A model generated the notes under the pieces. That model worked only from the letters and a program-made list of their open reading frames with translations, ran no database searches and had not been told where the DNA came from. Shown here in pieces: positions 1 through 9,035 of a stretch of DNA of 64,000 bases. The translations under genes and the position numbers were made by a program. The DNA is from Marivivens donghaensis (GTDB lineage Bacteria; Pseudomonadota; Alphaproteobacteria; Rhodobacterales; Rhodobacteraceae), in contig NZ_JALNPR010000001.1 of the NCBI RefSeq assembly GCF_023541015.1, positions 1 through 64,000 of the forward strand, written 5' to 3'. Each line of letters starts with the position of its first letter. Within the stretch, counting starts at the first letter, position 1.

Positions 1-43
1 AATAGCTGGATCATCGCACCAGTGACACTCAAGTCACAATCGG

Positions 44-120
<77 letters not shown>

Positions 121-357
121 AAACAAATTCTTCAATACATTCAGTGCCTAGTAACCCCAAAAAAGGGGCTGTCCGCGTTTGCCCCATCGAAAGCTGCAGT
201 AACGCCGCTAGACCGCCTTTGCTCGTCAGTTTCGTTATAAATATCTATTCCAGAGTCACTCTTTCGGCCTAAAATATGTACCTGTTCTCATAGGATCATT
301 TTACATTGAACGTCTAAGGCTATCACCGTTCCTTTACCTTCCAGATCAGGACCTCCC

Positions 358-1053
358 ATGACCGCTCACTTGTTTCAGTTGCCCGAGGCTCTCACGGTCC
401 CCGTAAAGGGTGAAACGGCGCAGTATCCTGTGGGACGTATCTTCTGTGTCGGGCGCAATTATGCTGCTCATGCCGAAGAGATGGGGTATGAGGTTGATCG
501 CGAGGCTCCGTTCTATTTCACAAAGTCGTCCTCTGCTGCGATCCTGTCGGGTACGACGGCGGCTTATCCGCTGGGTACTGAAAATTACCATTACGAAATG
601 GAATTGGCCTTGGTCATCGGGTCGGACGTTGCTCGAGCAACGCCTGATGAGGCGGTTGCTGCGATATATGGGTATTGCTGTGCGCTCGACATGACGCGCC
701 GCGATTTGCAGCTGAAAGAACGGGTGAAACAGCGGCCTTGGGACTTGGGCAAGGACGTTGAACAGTCTGCTGTGTTTTCCACCATCACCAAGGCAACTGA
801 TTTTACGCCCGCCGATCAGCGCATCCATTTGTCGGTTAACGGCGACCTTAAACAGGACTCGTCGCTCTCCTTGCTTGTTCACAAGGTGGCAGACATAGTT
901 GCTGATCTGTCCAAATATTATCACCTTCGTGCTGGCGATGTGATCCTAACGGGCACACCAGAAGGTGTCGGACCCGTCGTCCCAGGTGATGTGATTAGCG
1001 GTGGGATCGACGGGCTTGAACCGATTTCACTGACGATCGGTGCGTCGATTTGA
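358..1053 (+). CDS. Fumarylacetoacetate hydrolase (FAH) family protein
   Basis: A 231-residue protein of the FAH superfamily, the short single-domain type that includes fumarylpyruvate hydrolases and acylpyruvases. These enzymes use a divalent metal to hydrolyse C-C bonds in 2,4-dioxo acids. Visible family marks are GRNYAAHAEEMG near residue 32, the acidic metal-binding stretch EMELAL near residue 80 and the late glycine-rich TGTPEGVGPV. The ATG follows AGGACCTCCC, a usable ribosome site. The next gene starts about 90 bases on in the same direction and may share a transcript. The true substrate cannot be read from the sequence. Confidence 0.88.
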   Translation: MTAHLFQLPEALTVPVKGETAQYPVGRIFCVGRNYAAHAEEMGYEVDREAPFYFTKSSSAAILSGTTAAYPLGTENYHYEMELALVIGSDVARATPDEAVAAIYGYCCALDMTRRDLQLKERVKQRPWDLGKDVEQSAVFSTITKATDFTPADQRIHLSVNGDLKQDSSLSLLVHKVADIVADLSKYYHLRAGDVILTGTPEGVGPVVPGDVISGGIDGLEPISLTIGASI

Positions 1054-1144
1054 CCGCCAAGGTTTCCTTTCCGTAACGTTAGGAAACTATTGAACCCCAA
1101 ATACTTGGGCGACCTAATAAGCGGGATGTTTGAGGGAGGACTTT

Positions 1145-1906
1145 ATGGATATTTCGGGGCAGGTGGCCATCGTAACAGGTGGCGGCAGTGGTCTAGGTGC
1201 GGCAACGGCGCGGTATTTGGCATCCAAAGGCGCAAAGATCGGGATTCTGGACTTTGACGGTGCTGCAGGGGCAGCGGTCGCGTCCGAGGTGGGAGGTCTA
1301 TCAGTTCAGGTTGATGTGGGCGATGCCGCGGAGGTCGAAGCCGCCATTGATACCATCGTATCTCAACTTGGCGCACCACGTGTCGTTGTGAATTGCGCTG
1401 GCATTGCGAATGCTGCTCGCATGGTGGGGCGTGAAGGTAAACTAGCCGTCGACCTGTTCGAGCGTGTGATCCGCGTCAACCTGATTGGCACATTCAACGT
1501 GATGTCTTATGCGACGCGGGCGATGATGGACCTGCCGTTACTCGAAAATGGTGAGCGTGGCGTGATCATCAACACCTCGTCCGCAGCCTATCAGGATGGT
1601 CAAGTGGGGCAGGCGGCCTATTCGGCGTCAAAGGGTGGCGTGGCGTCGATGTGTCTACCGCTGGCGCGTGAACTGGCGCAATCGGCCGTGCGTGTCATGG
1701 CGATTGCACCCGGTTTGTTCGGCACGCCAATGATGATGAGCCTACCGACAGAGGTCACTGACGCGATCATTAAAAACGTGCCGCACCCAGCGCGTCTCGG
1801 GCAGCCGGACGAGTTTGGCCTCTTGGTCAGCCAGATCATCGAGAACCCATATCTGAACGGTGAAGTGATCCGTCTAGATGGGGCGACGCGTCTGCCGCCG
1901 CGATAA
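1145..1906 (+). CDS. Short-chain dehydrogenase, 3-hydroxyacyl-CoA dehydrogenase type II-like
   Basis: A 253-residue classical short-chain dehydrogenase. It shows the N-terminal cofactor motif TGGGSGLG, the NCAG motif, the catalytic serine in NTSSAAYQDG and the YSASKGG active site. The ending GEVIRLDGATRLPPR resembles the HSD17B10 / 3-hydroxyacyl-CoA dehydrogenase type II branch, which oxidises 3-hydroxyacyl-CoA (for example 2-methyl-3-hydroxybutyryl-CoA) with NAD. I chose the ATG at 1145 because GAGGGAGGA lies just upstream; an in-frame TTG at 1130 would overlap that ribosome site. A bidirectional terminator follows. The subfamily assignment is moderately sure, the fold certain. Confidence 0.88.
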   Translation: MDISGQVAIVTGGGSGLGAATARYLASKGAKIGILDFDGAAGAAVASEVGGLSVQVDVGDAAEVEAAIDTIVSQLGAPRVVVNCAGIANAARMVGREGKLAVDLFERVIRVNLIGTFNVMSYATRAMMDLPLLENGERGVIINTSSAAYQDGQVGQAAYSASKGGVASMCLPLARELAQSAVRVMAIAPGLFGTPMMMSLPTEVTDAIIKNVPHPARLGQPDEFGLLVSQIIENPYLNGEVIRLDGATRLPPR

Positions 1907-1923
1907 CGGCAGACAGAAGTAGC

Positions 1924-1951
1924 AAAAAGGGGCGCGGTTGCGCCCCTTTTC
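1924..1951. terminator. Bidirectional rho-independent terminator
   Basis: AAAAGGGGCGC and GCGCCCCTTTT pair perfectly around the loop GGTT, with A-runs before and T-runs after. It sits between the stop of the plus-strand SDR (1906) and the stop of the minus-strand phytase-like gene (1973), so it can end both transcripts. Confidence 0.88.
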
Positions 1952-1972
1952 GTGTTTCTGGATATGGCGATC

Positions 1973-4123
1973 TTAGAACTGGCCGATCGACCAGAAGAAC
2001 GTCTCGCCCGAGCTATCATCAACGCCGTCGTTGTCGGTCGACATCCATGTGGTGCCGTCTTGCATGATTGCCATGCCTTCGATCTTGTCGACAACGTAGC
2101 CGCCGTTCGATGCCAGATCAGGGATCAGGTCGTAGACGACTTCTTTGGTAACAACCGGCAGGTCGCCGCCCAGTGGTGCAGGCACCATTTCGGACAGAGC
2201 AACGCGGGTCACTTGCTTTACGACAGCATTCTCACCGATCTGGTTGTCGCGTTCGATCAGGTAAACGTAGTCGCCGTGAGCCTGAATTTCCGACAGGCCG
2301 ATCCAGCCCGTTTTAACCGCGTCCAGCGGATAGCGAACTGCGCCCCATTCCTCGGTGGTGGTGTTATACGACACCAGTTTCACAAAGCCTTTGTCGTCGT
2401 CAGCCCACTCGCGCTGAACGGCCATCCAAAGGGTGTCGCCGACCAGAGTGATGCCTTCAAAACCAAAGCGTTTTTCAACAGCCAGAAGCTCTGCTGGAAG
2501 TGCGATTTCTTCTTTGATCTGGCCGTTGGCCTTCACGTGGTAGATCGCGTGGGGAACCAGACGGTCGGTGCGGCCTTCGGATGCGATCCAAAAACCGCCT
2601 TCGCCGTCCAGCGTGATGCCTTCCATGTCCATCTTCTGCGCCGGATAGCCTGCGCGGGTCACGTCAGTTGCTGCGATGATACGAGCAGGTGTTTGGCTCG
2701 GGTCGATGGTGAAGATGCGCGGCTGGTAGCCATAGAAGCTGTCGTTGACGGCGTAGATCATCCCGTCTTCGTCAGCGACCATGCCAGAGATTGCGCCCCA
2801 ACCGATCAGTTCGTCAGCGCCTTCAGAGGTCAGCTGCGGGTAAGCTGCTGGTGCGTCCTGAAGTTCGTAGATCATGACGTGTGCACGTGCTGCGCCGTCT
2901 TCGCCAAGGTCAACTTCGTTCGCGGTAGCAAGAAGGCCGCGCTCTGGGATTGCAATCGCGCCCTCAGGCGAAATACCCGACGGCAGAACCTGTTTAAATA
3001 CAGGGTTGGTCGCGTCGGTCACGTCGTAGACGGTGATGGTCGAGGCGCGTTCCGACAGGATAAAGGCGTAGGTGGTGTCGCCAAAGGTCGCGACTTCCAT
3101 GCCTTCAGGCTCAACGCCTTTGGCATCGGAACGTTTGTCTGGGTAGTGGCCTGCTTGGATGATCGGGGTTTCAAAGGCGTTGCCAGATTCCCAAACCAAA
3201 GTGCCGTCTTTGTGGAACACTGTGACCGAACGCGAACCGCCGTCCATGTCGCCTTCGTTTGCGATCATAACGTGGTTGTCGTCGATCCACTGAAGGCCAT
3301 CGGGCTCGCGTAGGCGACCAGGCTGGCTTTCGTTAAAGATCAGCGCGCCGCGTTCGTCGGTTGCGTCGATATTGACCAGATCAACAGAACCAGCCGAGAA
3401 TTCGTTCTGAACCGAACCGTCAGCGTTCAGGATAACGATCGAGTTGTTTTCCTGCATTGTGACGGCGATTTCGCCGAGGCTGTTGACGTCGACGAACTCG
3501 GGCTCTGGATCTTCGGGTGCGATGTCGCTGAGGCCAGAGACGTCGATTTTTACGAGGCTATCGCAAGCCAATGCATCGCCAGAAAGACCAACGGTGACCA
3601 TGTAGCCGGCAGGCATCTGGCCAACGCGACCGTCGCCGAGGTCTTCGTCACGTTCGTTTTCGATAGCGACCGTTACCATATCGCCAGCGTGGGTGTGCGC
3701 GGTCGAGTCAGGCTGACCGCCGAGGTCGCATTCACCAGTGACTGAACCGTCAGAGAGGTTTACAGAAACCAGCTTGCCCGACGGATTGGTGTAAGATTCA
3801 GAAGTGTTCACCGCAACGTAAGCGGTGTTGCCGACGACGGTTACAGAGGTCGGCTCTCCGCCCACGTCCACTTTGCCTTTGGCCTGCGGGTTTGTCGCGT
3901 CAGTGATGTCGATCAGACCAACAACGCCCAGCGGGCTGTCGGTATAGATTAATGTCATGCCATCGTCAGACGCGGCGATGATTTCGGCAGAGGATTCTGC
4001 AGAGGCATCGGCGTTGTTATGCGGCGTCGCAAACGATGCGATGCGGTTAAAGTTCATCTCTGCCGATGCTTGGCCAGCAGCCAAAGCGAGGATCGACGTA
4101 ATGCAGACGGATTTAAAGGTCAT
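1973..4123 (-). CDS. Exported phytase-like esterase family protein with beta-propeller repeats
   Basis: A 716-residue protein with a clear signal peptide (basic start, hydrophobic core, cleavage near AGQASA-E), so it is periplasmic or secreted. Roughly residues 20-420 carry repeated blades (VVGNTAYVAV, GLIDITDATNPQAKG and a second VYDVTDATNPVFK) of a beta-propeller. Roughly residues 430-700 match the 'esterase-like activity of phytase' domain (DMEGITLDGEGGFWIASEGR, FGFEGITL, KIEGMAIMQDG). Members of this domain family are suspected phosphoesterases, but biochemical proof is thin. It is divergent from the phosphonate transporter genes, which suggests a joint role in phosphorus scavenging; this is inference. 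Confidence 0.82.
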   Translation of the reverse strand: MTFKSVCITSILALAAGQASAEMNFNRIASFATPHNNADASAESSAEIIAASDDGMTLIYTDSPLGVVGLIDITDATNPQAKGKVDVGGEPTSVTVVGNTAYVAVNTSESYTNPSGKLVSVNLSDGSVTGECDLGGQPDSTAHTHAGDMVTVAIENERDEDLGDGRVGQMPAGYMVTVGLSGDALACDSLVKIDVSGLSDIAPEDPEPEFVDVNSLGEIAVTMQENNSIVILNADGSVQNEFSAGSVDLVNIDATDERGALIFNESQPGRLREPDGLQWIDDNHVMIANEGDMDGGSRSVTVFHKDGTLVWESGNAFETPIIQAGHYPDKRSDAKGVEPEGMEVATFGDTTYAFILSERASTITVYDVTDATNPVFKQVLPSGISPEGAIAIPERGLLATANEVDLGEDGAARAHVMIYELQDAPAAYPQLTSEGADELIGWGAISGMVADEDGMIYAVNDSFYGYQPRIFTIDPSQTPARIIAATDVTRAGYPAQKMDMEGITLDGEGGFWIASEGRTDRLVPHAIYHVKANGQIKEEIALPAELLAVEKRFGFEGITLVGDTLWMAVQREWADDDKGFVKLVSYNTTTEEWGAVRYPLDAVKTGWIGLSEIQAHGDYVYLIERDNQIGENAVVKQVTRVALSEMVPAPLGGDLPVVTKEVVYDLIPDLASNGGYVVDKIEGMAIMQDGTTWMSTDNDGVDDSSGETFFWSIGQF

Positions 4124-4279
4124 GCGAAACTCTCTGTCGGAAATTGAAAGACAGAATTCGCATGAAGGGCCTGTGTAACCCCTGATTAAAGCAACGGTAA
4201 CACTCCTGTAAAATCACAATCTACACGCTGTTTTGCAGTCTGCGGCCACGCGCTGAGGTGTCGTAAAACTGAATCTTTG

Positions 4280-4330
4280 CTGTCGCTAAAGGTTCATAGG
4301 CATGAGAATTTCCTGTCACAAACCATGCGT
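4280..4330 (+). promoter_or_regulatory. Candidate Pho-box cluster upstream of phnC
   Basis: PhoB boxes are pairs of 7-mers like CTGTCAT spaced 11 bases start to start. Here CTGTCGC (4280) is followed 11 bases later by GGTTCAT (4291), and CTGTCAC (4313) by CATGCGT (4324). The two strong half-sites are 33 bases apart, so all four positions are on one face of the helix. The second halves match poorly. Position just upstream of phnC fits phosphate-starvation control. No footprint can be inferred beyond this. Confidence 0.42.
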
Positions 4331-4360
4331 ATCCCCCGTCGAAGCAAAACAGGGGATGGT

Positions 4361-5182
4361 ATGCAACTCAACGTAAACAGCGTGACCAAGCGCTTCGGTG
4401 ATAAAGCGGCAGTCGACAACATTTCTTTTTCTGTCGAAGGCGCGCAGTTCGTAGGCATCATTGGCCGCTCTGGTGCGGGTAAATCGACGTATCTGCGTAT
4501 GATGAACCGCCTGACTGATGCGACCGAGGGTCAGATCGTTGTTGATGGCGTTGATGTGCTGGCACTGCAGGGCAAAGAGAAACGCGACTGGCAGAGCCAA
4601 TGCGCGATGGTCTTCCAGCAGTTCAACCTTGTCCCGCGTATGGATGTTGTGTCGAACGTGTTGCATGGCCTTTTGGGTCGCCGTTCAACGCTGACCAGTG
4701 TGCTGAACCTTTGGTCGAGCCAAGACATCACCCGTGCCCTCGAAATTCTCGACCGCTTGGGTATCGCTGAACAGGCGGCAAAGCGGGCCGAGGCGTTGTC
4801 GGGTGGCCAACAGCAGCGTGTCGCCATTGCCCGTGCTCTGATGCAAGACCCCAAGATCATCCTTGCCGACGAACCGATTGCCTCGCTCGACCCGATGAAC
4901 GCGCAGATCGTGATGGACACGCTCAAGCGCATCAACGTCGAAGACGGCCGCATGGTGATGGCGAACCTCCATACCCTCGATACGGCGCGTCGTTATTGCG
5001 ACCGCGTGATCGGGATGCGGGACGGTCGCATCGTGTTTGATGGCACCCCTAGTCAACTGACCCAAGACGTTGCTCGCGACATCTACGGTGCAGACGAAAG
5101 CTTTTCCGAGAGTGCGACCTCGACAGAGATCGGGTCGCTGGCTCCTGCAACAGAATACGCAGCCGCACTATTGAGCGACTGA
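4361..5182 (+). CDS. phnC: Phosphonate ABC transporter ATP-binding protein PhnC
   Basis: A 273-residue ABC ATPase that powers phosphonate import. Walker A is GRSGAGKST, the signature is [15 protein letters not shown] and Walker B is IILADEP with the PhnC-typical continuation [10 protein letters not shown]. The D-loop and the switch histidine (ANLHTLDTA) are present. An in-frame start at 4277 exists, but the ATG at 4361 gives the usual family N-terminus and follows AGGGGATGG. First gene of phnC-phnD-phnE1-phnE2-acetyltransferase. Candidate Pho boxes lie just upstream. Confidence 0.95.
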   Translation: MQLNVNSVTKRFGDKAAVDNISFSVEGAQFVGIIGRSGAGKSTYLRMMNRLTDATEGQIVVDGVDVLALQGKEKRDWQSQCAMVFQQFNLVPRMDVVSNVLHGLLGRRSTLTSVLNLWSSQDITRALEILDRLGIAEQAAKRAEALSGGQQQRVAIARALMQDPKIILADEPIASLDPMNAQIVMDTLKRINVEDGRMVMANLHTLDTARRYCDRVIGMRDGRIVFDGTPSQLTQDVARDIYGADESFSESATSTEIGSLAPATEYAAALLSD

Positions 5183-5250
5183 GTAGCCACAGGCAAAGGC
5201 CGCGTGATGGCCGCGCCAATTCGAATGATATGTTCCCTTTGGAGACGACC

Positions 5251-6162
5251 ATGAAAAAGATCCTTTCCGTTGCACTCGCAACTACCGTTCTGGCTGGCGC
5301 TGCTGCCGCTCAGGAAATCACTGAATTCAACATCGGTATCCTCGGCGGTGAAAACGCGCAGGACCGTATGAACTCCTACGCTTGCCTTCAGAACTACGCA
5401 TCTGAAGCACTCGGCGTTGACGTTAAACTCTTCGCTCCTGCTGACTACGACGGCGTTATCCAGGGTCTTCTGGGCGGCACCATCGACATGGCTTGGCTCG
5501 GCGCTTCGGGTTACGCAAAAGTTTACCTGACCGACCCTGATGCTGTTTCGCCAGTTCTGGTTAAAGCGAACCTCGACGGTTCTTACACCTACCATTCGAT
5601 CGGTTTCGCACGCGCTGACAGCGGCATCACCTCGCTCGAAGACGTTCAGGGCAAAGTATTCGGCTTCGGTGATCCGAACTCCACCTCTGGCTTCCTGATC
5701 CCGTCGGTAGAAATTCCGCAGGCAACTGGCCACTCGATGGAATCCGGCGACTACTTCGGCGAAGTTCGCTTCACCGGCGGTCACGAGCAAACCATCGTTG
5801 CTGTTAACAACGGCGACATCGACGCGGGCGTGACCTGGGCTGACGGTCAGGGCAACTGGGAAGACGGCTACAACTCGGGCGCTCTGCGCAAAGCAGTTGA
5901 CGCTGGCCTCGTTGACATGAACGACCTCGTTCAAATCTGGATGTCGAAACCGATCCCAGAAGGCCCTGTTGTTCTCCGCAACGCACTGCCGGAAGACGTA
6001 AAAGCAACCATGACCGCGCTGGTCGAAGGTCTGCAAGCTGCTGACCCAGATTGCGCATACGGCGTTGCTGCTGGCGATACCTCTGGTTTCGTTCCGATCA
6101 CTCACGACTACTACGAAACCATCATCGAAGTACGTCGTCAGCAGATCGCTAACGGTTCCTAA
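5251..6162 (+). CDS. phnD: Phosphonate-binding periplasmic protein PhnD
   Basis: A 303-residue periplasmic binding protein with a signal peptide (MKKILSVALATTVLAGAAAA, cleavage before QEI). It belongs to the PhnD/PtxB family: the segments ENAQDRMNSYACLQNY, MAWLGASGYAKVYL and FGDPNSTSGFLIPS are characteristic, the last lining the phosphonate pocket in known structures. I place the start at 5251 after TTGGAGACGACC rather than at 5230, because this gives a proper signal peptide. It captures phosphonates and hands them to PhnE1/PhnE2. A terminator-like hairpin separates it from the permease genes, as often seen when the binding protein must be made in excess. Confidence 0.95.
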   Translation: MKKILSVALATTVLAGAAAAQEITEFNIGILGGENAQDRMNSYACLQNYASEALGVDVKLFAPADYDGVIQGLLGGTIDMAWLGASGYAKVYLTDPDAVSPVLVKANLDGSYTYHSIGFARADSGITSLEDVQGKVFGFGDPNSTSGFLIPSVEIPQATGHSMESGDYFGEVRFTGGHEQTIVAVNNGDIDAGVTWADGQGNWEDGYNSGALRKAVDAGLVDMNDLVQIWMSKPIPEGPVVLRNALPEDVKATMTALVEGLQAADPDCAYGVAAGDTSGFVPITHDYYETIIEVRRQQIANGS

Positions 6163-6174
6163 TCAAACCAATGA

Positions 6175-6208
6175 CCCGAAGGCGGCATCAGTCTGCCTTC
6201 GGGTTTTT
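6175..6208 (+). terminator. Attenuator-type hairpin between phnD and phnE
   Basis: CCCGAAGGC and GCCTTCGGG pair around an 11-base loop and are followed by TTTTT. It looks like a rho-independent terminator placed inside the operon, so it should reduce read-through into the permease genes and/or protect the phnD message end. Confidence 0.75.
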
Positions 6209-6226
6209 CATATCCGGGACATACTA

Positions 6227-7081
6227 ATGACGGCACACACCGTATCTGGCACGGCAGAGTATCTCGCTCTGGTCCGCCGCCGCCGCCTTTATGGGGCCAT
6301 TCTGGTCGCGCTCTTCTTTGTGCTTTTTGCGAGCGGGTTCACCGTTGCCGAAGATCGCAATGCAGGCGGATTTCTAGACGGTTTGCACCGCATTTTTGAT
6401 TTCCCAAAAGAGATTTTCGCTGAGGCCTTCACGAACTGGCAGAACCTGCCGCGTCTGTTCGTGGCTGCAATCCCGTCCCTGATCGAGACCCTGAATATCG
6501 CAGCGATTGCAACTTTGTTCGGTGGCCTCTTGGGGATGGCTCTGGCCTTTTTGTCGACGCGTGGTCTGGCCCTTTGGCCGCGCCTGACACCCGTTTTCCG
6601 CCGCATCATGGATACCATGCGCGCTGTGCCTGAGATCGTTATCGCACTGGTTTTGATCTTCCTCTTGGGCGTCGGACCTGTCCCCGCGATGATCGCGATT
6701 GCGTTCCACACGGCGGGCGCATTGGGCAAACTGTTTTCCGAAGCGGCAGAAAACGTGGATTTGAAACCCGTTGAAGGCCTGGCGTCGGTCGGTGGCAATT
6801 GGTTCCAGCGCATCTGGTTCGGCGTGATGCCTCAGGTCGCGCCGAACTGGTCTTCCTACGCACTTTTGCGGTTCGAGATTAACATTCGCGCCTCGGCGAT
6901 CCTTGGCTTCGTTGGGGCTGGTGGTTTGGGCTACGACCTGAAAACCGCGCTCCAGTGGGGGCAGGGGAAATACGATCAAGTGGTCGCGATTTTCGCGATC
7001 CTATTCCTGACCATCATGATCGTTGACCACTTGTCTGACCGTGCCCGTCAACGTCTGGTAAAGGGAGGGGCATTGGTATGA
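6227..7081 (+). CDS. phnE: Phosphonate ABC transporter permease PhnE (first copy)
   Basis: A 284-residue inner-membrane permease of the PhnE family. A hydrophobic segment near residues 20-40 is followed by the binding-protein-dependent permease domain from about residue 85. The domain carries the cytoplasmic EAA-type loop (EAAENVDLKPVEGLASVGG) that docks to PhnC, and the ending segment GFVGAGGLGYDLKTAL is typical of PhnE. The listed longer reading frame (from 6065) overlaps phnD; the ATG at 6227 lies beyond the phnD attenuator and gives the normal family length. It overlaps the next gene by four bases (ATGA), implying translational coupling of the two permease subunits. Confidence 0.93.
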   Translation: MTAHTVSGTAEYLALVRRRRLYGAILVALFFVLFASGFTVAEDRNAGGFLDGLHRIFDFPKEIFAEAFTNWQNLPRLFVAAIPSLIETLNIAAIATLFGGLLGMALAFLSTRGLALWPRLTPVFRRIMDTMRAVPEIVIALVLIFLLGVGPVPAMIAIAFHTAGALGKLFSEAAENVDLKPVEGLASVGGNWFQRIWFGVMPQVAPNWSSYALLRFEINIRASAILGFVGAGGLGYDLKTALQWGQGKYDQVVAIFAILFLTIMIVDHLSDRARQRLVKGGALV

Positions 7082-8415
7082 CCACAGCATCCGAAAATTT
7101 CGATACCGTCGGTTTGAAGCAGTCCATTGAGGGCACTTTTCGGTTCCGCAAATGGCGCAGCATCGCGGTGCCCTTCGCGATTCTCGGTTACCTGATCTAC
7201 GTGTTCTTCGCGTTCGACGTTGCGGGGCTCGCGTCTCGTGCGCGTCCAGAGAATGCTGCGGTCCTACTTGGTGACTTTTGGTCCTACAAGACCCACATCA
7301 CGCGCGATAACCGGTCTGGTGACGTGGTTGCTTCGGTCGAGGGCGAACGCAAAGGGACATACCCTGCAGGCGAAGGCCCAGAATGGGTGGCGATGGGTGA
7401 AACCACGGCCATCTCACTCTACGGTGATGCGTCTGTTCAATATCTTCCTGAAAATACGGCCGTCATCAATGTTCCTGACTTTGGTGAAATCACGACCCAA
7501 GTGAATGCGCGCGCTGTGGTGCTCAGGCTCCCTGACGGTAAAGACATTCCAGAGTGGATGAGCGTCTCTCGCAATCGCGTGTCGATCGACCAAGGTAACT
7601 GGCGGTTCTCTATGACCCCCGCACGGACCGAAGTGTTCCGCTATCAAGCGGGCTGGGAGCTGTTCTTCTTTACCCTCGATAGTCCGTTCTACGGCAAATC
7701 AGTTGGAGAATTGATCGCGCTTGCCATCTGGGAGCCGCGTGTGACCGCAGAGCATTCCAACATCGTCGCGATGATCGACGGATTTTGGAACAACAAAATG
7801 TGGCGCCATGGCGATGTGTTCTGGGCGATGGGTGAAACGGTTCTGATGGCGTTCATCGGCACGATGGGGGCAGGGATGATCGCGTTCCCGCTGGCCTTTT
7901 TTGCGGCGTCGAACTTTGCGCCTGCGGTTTGGCTACGCCTCACATGCCGCCGACTGTTCGACTTCTTGCGCGGAGTTGATGGCCTGATCTGGACGGTCAT
8001 TCTGTCCCGAGCGTTTGGCCCTGGTCCGATGACGGGTTCCTTGGCGATCCTGCTGACGGATACGGGCACCTTCGGGAAGACCTTCTCTGAGGCGCTGGAA
8101 AACATCGACAACAAACAGGTCGAAGGCATCCAGTCCACGGGCGCGAATATGATCCAACGGATGCGCTTTGGCGTGATCCCGCAGGTCCTCCCGCTGATCC
8201 TGTCGCAGCTTCTCTATTACTTTGAATCGAACACCCGTTCGGCCACTGTGATTGGTGCGCTTGTCGGTGGCGGTATCGGTCTTTTGCTGACGCAGGCGAT
8301 CATCACGCAAAAGGACTGGGAAGAGGTGTGCTATTACATGATCCTAGTCGTACTGACGGTTATGATCATGGACACGATCTCGGGCTGGATCCGTAAGAAA
8401 TTCATCAAAGGGTAA
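7078..8415 (+). CDS. phnE: Phosphonate ABC transporter permease PhnE (second, extended copy)
   Basis: A 445-residue PhnE homologue that is about 160 residues longer than its partner. After the first membrane segment (residues about 28-48) there is a stretch of roughly 150 non-hydrophobic residues (47-200) that should lie in the periplasm. The permease domain follows (EAA-type loop EALENIDNKQVEGIQSTGAN; ending segment GALVGGGIGLLLTQ). Paired PhnE genes with one extended member occur in alphaproteobacteria, where they are thought to form a heterodimer. The extra domain has no obvious enzymatic motif. It begins inside the previous stop codon. Confidence 0.9.
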   Translation: MTTASENFDTVGLKQSIEGTFRFRKWRSIAVPFAILGYLIYVFFAFDVAGLASRARPENAAVLLGDFWSYKTHITRDNRSGDVVASVEGERKGTYPAGEGPEWVAMGETTAISLYGDASVQYLPENTAVINVPDFGEITTQVNARAVVLRLPDGKDIPEWMSVSRNRVSIDQGNWRFSMTPARTEVFRYQAGWELFFFTLDSPFYGKSVGELIALAIWEPRVTAEHSNIVAMIDGFWNNKMWRHGDVFWAMGETVLMAFIGTMGAGMIAFPLAFFAASNFAPAVWLRLTCRRLFDFLRGVDGLIWTVILSRAFGPGPMTGSLAILLTDTGTFGKTFSEALENIDNKQVEGIQSTGANMIQRMRFGVIPQVLPLILSQLLYYFESNTRSATVIGALVGGGIGLLLTQAIITQKDWEEVCYYMILVVLTVMIMDTISGWIRKKFIKG

Positions 8416-8417
8416 TC

Positions 8418-9035
8418 ATGCCGAAACTCTCTGCGACCGAACCGTTTGTTCACCCTGACTGCGAGATCGGCAATTCCACCTTTGGGGCCTATGTTGAAAT
8501 CGGCAAAGGTAGCCGCGTTCTGAATTCGACGTTCGAGGATTATTCCTACTGTGACCGTTACGCTGACGTGGCGAACACGACGGTTGGTAAATTCGCGAAT
8601 ATCGCGGCCTTCACGCGGATTGGGCCGACGGATCACCCGTATCGGAATGCGGCGCAGCACCATTTCCTCTATCGGTCGTCCTATTATTTCGACGGCGTCG
8701 AGGATGATCCGGCGTTCTTTGAACACCGCGCATCACGGCGGAGCACGTTGGGCGCGGATTGCTGGATTGGGCATGGGGCGATCATCAAGCCAGAGATCAC
8801 CATCGGCATCGGTGCCGTCGTCGCATCCGGCGCGGTCGTGACCAAGGACGTTTCGCCGTTCATGATCGTGGCGGGTGTTCCCGCACAGCCAGTGAAAATG
8901 CGGTTTGAACAGTCGGTCGCGGATCGGCTCTTGGACCTCGCGTGGTGGGATTGGCCCCATGATCGGCTCAAGGACGCATTGAATGACTTCCGCCGTTTGC
9001 GGGCAGAAGAGTTCCTAGAGCGTTACGAGGACTAA
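8418..9035 (+). CDS. Phosphonate-associated acetyltransferase, left-handed beta-helix type
   Basis: A 205-residue hexapeptide-repeat protein. Repeats such as CEIGNSTFGAYVEIGKGS and the late GAIIKPEITIGIGAVVASGA build a left-handed beta-helix, and the ending AGVPAQPVKMRF is the usual C-terminal anchor of this fold. Xenobiotic/chloramphenicol acetyltransferase-like proteins of this type are regularly encoded in phosphonate operons. They may acetylate amino-phosphonates, a job done by the unrelated PhnO in E. coli; no PhnO is visible here. It starts two bases after phnE and ends by overlapping the convergent phnF by four bases. Confidence 0.85.
   Translation: MPKLSATEPFVHPDCEIGNSTFGAYVEIGKGSRVLNSTFEDYSYCDRYADVANTTVGKFANIAAFTRIGPTDHPYRNAAQHHFLYRSSYYFDGVEDDPAFFEHRASRRSTLGADCWIGHGAIIKPEITIGIGAVVASGAVVTKDVSPFMIVAGVPAQPVKMRFEQSVADRLLDLAWWDWPHDRLKDALNDFRRLRAEEFLERYED

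Noticed and set aside
1-43. End of a 5S rRNA before the initiator tRNA
   Set aside because: The 43 bases do not resemble a 5S 3' end; the rRNA operon may end further left.
153-170. CCCC-AAAAAA-GGGG hairpin after the initiator tRNA
   Set aside because: Only four pairs and no T-run; too weak to call a terminator.
1952-3313. 453-codon open frame antisense to the phytase-like gene
   Set aside because: Composition of a shadow frame (Val/Asp/His/Phe-rich) opposite a gene with clear domains and signal peptide.
4141-4165. Pho box for the phytase-like gene on the minus strand
   Set aside because: One CTGTCTT half-site exists, but no partner at 11-base spacing.
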